Assembly (NCBI GenBank): GCA_034436295.1
Contig: DAOTVT010000165.1
Span: 1 to 7,062, forward strand
Direction of reading: 5' to 3'
From: DTLA01 sp034436295
Lineage (GTDB): Bacteria; Chloroflexota; Anaerolineae; DTLA01
DNA length: 7,062 nt
Shown here: positions 5,051 through 7,062 of the stretch, in pieces
How positions within the stretch are numbered: the stretch's first letter is position 1
How the letters are laid out: each line of letters opens with the position of its first letter
Position numbers and translations under genes: made by a program
Notes under the pieces: model-generated
Databases searched by the model: none
What the model was told of the DNA's origin: nothing
What the model saw: only the letters and a program-made list of their open reading frames with translations

Positions 5051-7021
5051 TTATTGCGGGCTGGTCTTGATCTTGCCGGCGATGATGTCGTCGGTGATCT
5101 GCTTCAGTTCGTCGGTGAGGCCCGCCGGAATCTTGCTCTCGTAGTCGTGGAACGGGGCGATGCCCACGCCCTTGTTCTTGAGCGTGCCGACGTAGTTCTC
5201 GCCGCCCTTGAACGTGCCCTTGACCACGGAGTTGATGGTGTCATACACCGCAACGTCCATGTTCTTCAGGACGCTGGTCAGGTAGGTCTCCTTGTACTCG
5301 GGCGCGCTGATGTACCAGTCGGTGTCCACGCCGATGAGCATCAGGCCGCGCTCCTTCGCCACCGCCGCCGCGCCAAGACCCACAGGCCCGGCCACCGGCA
5401 TGACGATGTCGCAGCCCTCGTCGTAGAGCGACTCAGCCACCTGGCGGCCCTTCGCTACGTCGTTGAAGTCGTTGGTGAAGGTCCCTTCCTGCTTGGCCGA
5501 ATCCCAACCGAGCACCTTTACCTTGGTGCCGTGCTTCTCGTTGTAGTACTTCACGCCGTACTCAAACCCATCCATGAAGATGGTAACGGTCGGGATCTTC
5601 ATGCCGCCGAAGGTGCCCACCTTGCCGGTCTTGGTCATGGCCGCAGCCACGTAGCCGGCGAGGAACGCCGCCTCATCCGTCTTGAAGGTCAGGCCGCGCA
5701 CGTTCGGGATCGGCGTGTCCGAGCCGCAGTCCTTGCCCACCACCGCTCCCGGCCAGCAGTCCGGATACGCGTAGTCCACGATGGCGAACTTTATGTTCGG
5801 GTTGTCCTTGGCGAACTTCGCCGTGTCCACGCCCAGCAGGAAGCCCACGGTGATGATCAGGTCGTACTTCTGTTGGACGAACTCGGTGATGTTCTTGGCG
5901 TAGTCGGATTGCTGCTGCGACTCCAGGTACTTGCCTTCCACGAACAGTTTCTTCATGGCGTCCTCAACGCCCTTCCAGGCTGTGGCGTTGAAGGACTTGT
6001 CGTCAATGCCGCCAATGTCGGTAACCTGGCCCACCTTGAACGGAACCGACGCGCCCTTCCAGTTCTTCAGGTCAATGCCCAGGGCGGTCGCCGTCTGGCG
6101 GATGGGGTCAAACATGGCATCGGTGCCCTCGGTCAGGCCGCCGATCTCGTAAATCTCCTGGAGGACTGCCTTGCCCTCGTCGGTCTGGGCGATGTCCAGC
6201 AGGCCCTGTTTCAGTTTGGCCACCACATCCTCGGGCAGCCCCTTGCGGACGGACACGGTGTCGTTGGGAATCTCGTCGGTGTAGGCGAGGACCACCACCT
6301 TGTCCTTGATGTCGGGGTAGTCTTTGGCCAGTGTGCCGCGGGCGTCGTCGTAGGAGGCGGAGGCATCCACCTGGCCGTTGTACACCGCCAGCACGGCCGC
6401 CGTATGCCCACCGGTGAAGACGGTCTCGGCGAAGTCCTTGGTCGGGTCAATGCCGTTCTTCTTGAACAGGGCATACGGATACAGGTAGCCCGACGTGGAG
6501 ACGGGATCGGTGAAGGCGAACTTCTTGCCCTTCAGGTCCTGGAGGGTCTTGATGCCCGAGTCGGCCCGGACGTTGATCTGGCCCTTGTAGGTGGCCTTGC
6601 CGTAGCGCATGGTGATGAGCAGCAACTGGACATCGTACTTGTCCTTGGCCAGGACGTAGGACAGCGGGGCCAGCCAGCCGATGTCAATCTTCTCGGCGCC
6701 CATGCCCTCAATCACCGCTGCATACGAGGTAGCCACGCTGGACTTGGTAACCAGGCCGGTCTTGTCCTTGATGAGTTTGTCCAGTTTCTCCGCGCCGGCC
6801 AGAATCCGCTGCGTGTCGCCCGACGGGACAAAGACCATCGTCAGCGGCTGCGCCTCGGTCCCGATGGCGGGCGGGGGCGGCGGAGTCGTCGGCTCCGGCG
6901 TGGGGGTCGGCTTCGCCTGGTACGGTGCGGGCGCGGTCGGGGTCGGCTTCGCGCCGCACGCCACCAGCACCATGGACACGATGAGCAGGATGCTCAGTGC
7001 AGCAAACACACGGTTACGCAT
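5051..7021 (-). CDS. Fused PhnD-like + BMP-family substrate-binding lipoprotein
   Basis: This 656-residue exported lipoprotein contains two different binding-protein folds. Residues 1-21 are a lipoprotein signal peptide ending in the lipobox LVAC, with Cys22 as the lipidated residue. Residues 25-57 are a Pro/Thr-rich linker. Residues 58-318 are a PhnD-like type II domain: WLAPLSYVLA (116-125), DPVSTSGYLYP (172-182) with the Ser-Thr-Ser oxyanion-binding loop, His206 in TGGHTAAV, and ASYDDAR (222-228). Residues 326-652 are a BMP/PnrA-type nucleoside-binding domain: VGQVTDIGGIDDKSFN (330-345), TVGFLLG (391-397), EAAFLAGYVAAAM (450-462), GGMKIP (472-477), FMDGFEYGVKYY (482-493), VAGPVGLGAA (543-552), GVDTDWY (564-570) and LTSVLKNMDVAVYDT (581-595). 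The join is in frame with no internal signal, stop or start. The start ATG has AGGAGG eight bases upstream. The BMP part fits the downstream importer; the ligand of the PhnD-like part is unknown (phosphonate, phosphite or phosphate by family, another ligand possible). C422 and C432 may form a disulfide in an insertion. Confidence 0.92.
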   Translation of the reverse strand: MRNRVFAALSILLIVSMVLVACGAKPTPTAPAPYQAKPTPTPEPTTPPPPPAIGTEAQPLTMVFVPSGDTQRILAGAEKLDKLIKDKTGLVTKSSVATSYAAVIEGMGAEKIDIGWLAPLSYVLAKDKYDVQLLLITMRYGKATYKGQINVRADSGIKTLQDLKGKKFAFTDPVSTSGYLYPYALFKKNGIDPTKDFAETVFTGGHTAAVLAVYNGQVDASASYDDARGTLAKDYPDIKDKVVVLAYTDEIPNDTVSVRKGLPEDVVAKLKQGLLDIAQTDEGKAVLQEIYEIGGLTEGTDAMFDPIRQTATALGIDLKNWKGASVPFKVGQVTDIGGIDDKSFNATAWKGVEDAMKKLFVEGKYLESQQQSDYAKNITEFVQQKYDLIITVGFLLGVDTAKFAKDNPNIKFAIVDYAYPDCWPGAVVGKDCGSDTPIPNVRGLTFKTDEAAFLAGYVAAAMTKTGKVGTFGGMKIPTVTIFMDGFEYGVKYYNEKHGTKVKVLGWDSAKQEGTFTNDFNDVAKGRQVAESLYDEGCDIVMPVAGPVGLGAAAVAKERGLMLIGVDTDWYISAPEYKETYLTSVLKNMDVAVYDTINSVVKGTFKGGENYVGTLKNKGVGIAPFHDYESKIPAGLTDELKQITDDIIAGKIKTSPQ

Positions 7022-7035
7022 GTCGTTCTCCTCCT
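7022..7035 (-). promoter_or_regulatory. Strong ribosome binding site of the binding-protein gene
   Basis: A consensus AGGAGG (complement of 7030-7035) lies eight bases before the ATG at 7021. It is the strongest ribosome site in the window, in line with a binding protein needed in excess. The promoter itself must lie beyond the right edge, as no -10/-35 pair is visible in the 41 bases shown. Confidence 0.75.
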
Positions 7036-7062
7036 AAAGAGATGTTCTGGGGATTCCTGTGC

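Overview
The window holds one complete four-gene transport operon, a repeat-rich intergenic region, and the 5' end of a replication gene. All the genes are on the minus strand. The DNA is GC-rich. The lipoprotein has a long Thr/Pro linker after its lipobox, and the spacer is full of dispersed hairpin repeats. This combination suggests an uncultured or thermophilic Chloroflexota lineage (Anaerolineae-like). That assignment is an inference from style, since no rRNA or other marker is present.

Layout, in the direction of transcription (right to left): 7021-5051 is a two-domain substrate-binding lipoprotein; 4940-3372 is a double-NBD ATPase; 3346-2057 and 2043-778 are two different permease subunits. 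Together they match the BMP/PnrA-type nucleoside importers of the NupNOPQ (YufNOPQ) and PnrABCD kind. The 110-bp gap between binding-protein and ATPase genes carries a strong hairpin and a 14-bp perfect palindrome. The next gaps are 25 and 13 bp, each with a ribosome binding site, so the ATPase and permeases should be translated from one message. A hairpin just after the last stop (729-754) probably ends the operon.

The most unusual gene is the binding protein. It fuses a complete PhnD-like (phosphonate/phosphite/phosphate, type II) binding domain to a complete BMP (nucleoside, type I) binding domain behind a single lipid anchor. No second transporter is present, so the two receptors either share one permease or the PhnD-like part senses or captures a second ligand.

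Positions 164-777 contain no convincing gene. They hold five copies of a 31-bp repeat built from three ATTCGTG units (one copy inverted), a family of hairpins that share a TTCCAT loop but have different, self-complementary stems, a perfect 15-bp hairpin, and heptad-like TACG runs. A good sigma70-type promoter (TTGCCT, 17 bp, TATAAT) then faces the first 54 codons of dnaE, which runs off the left edge.
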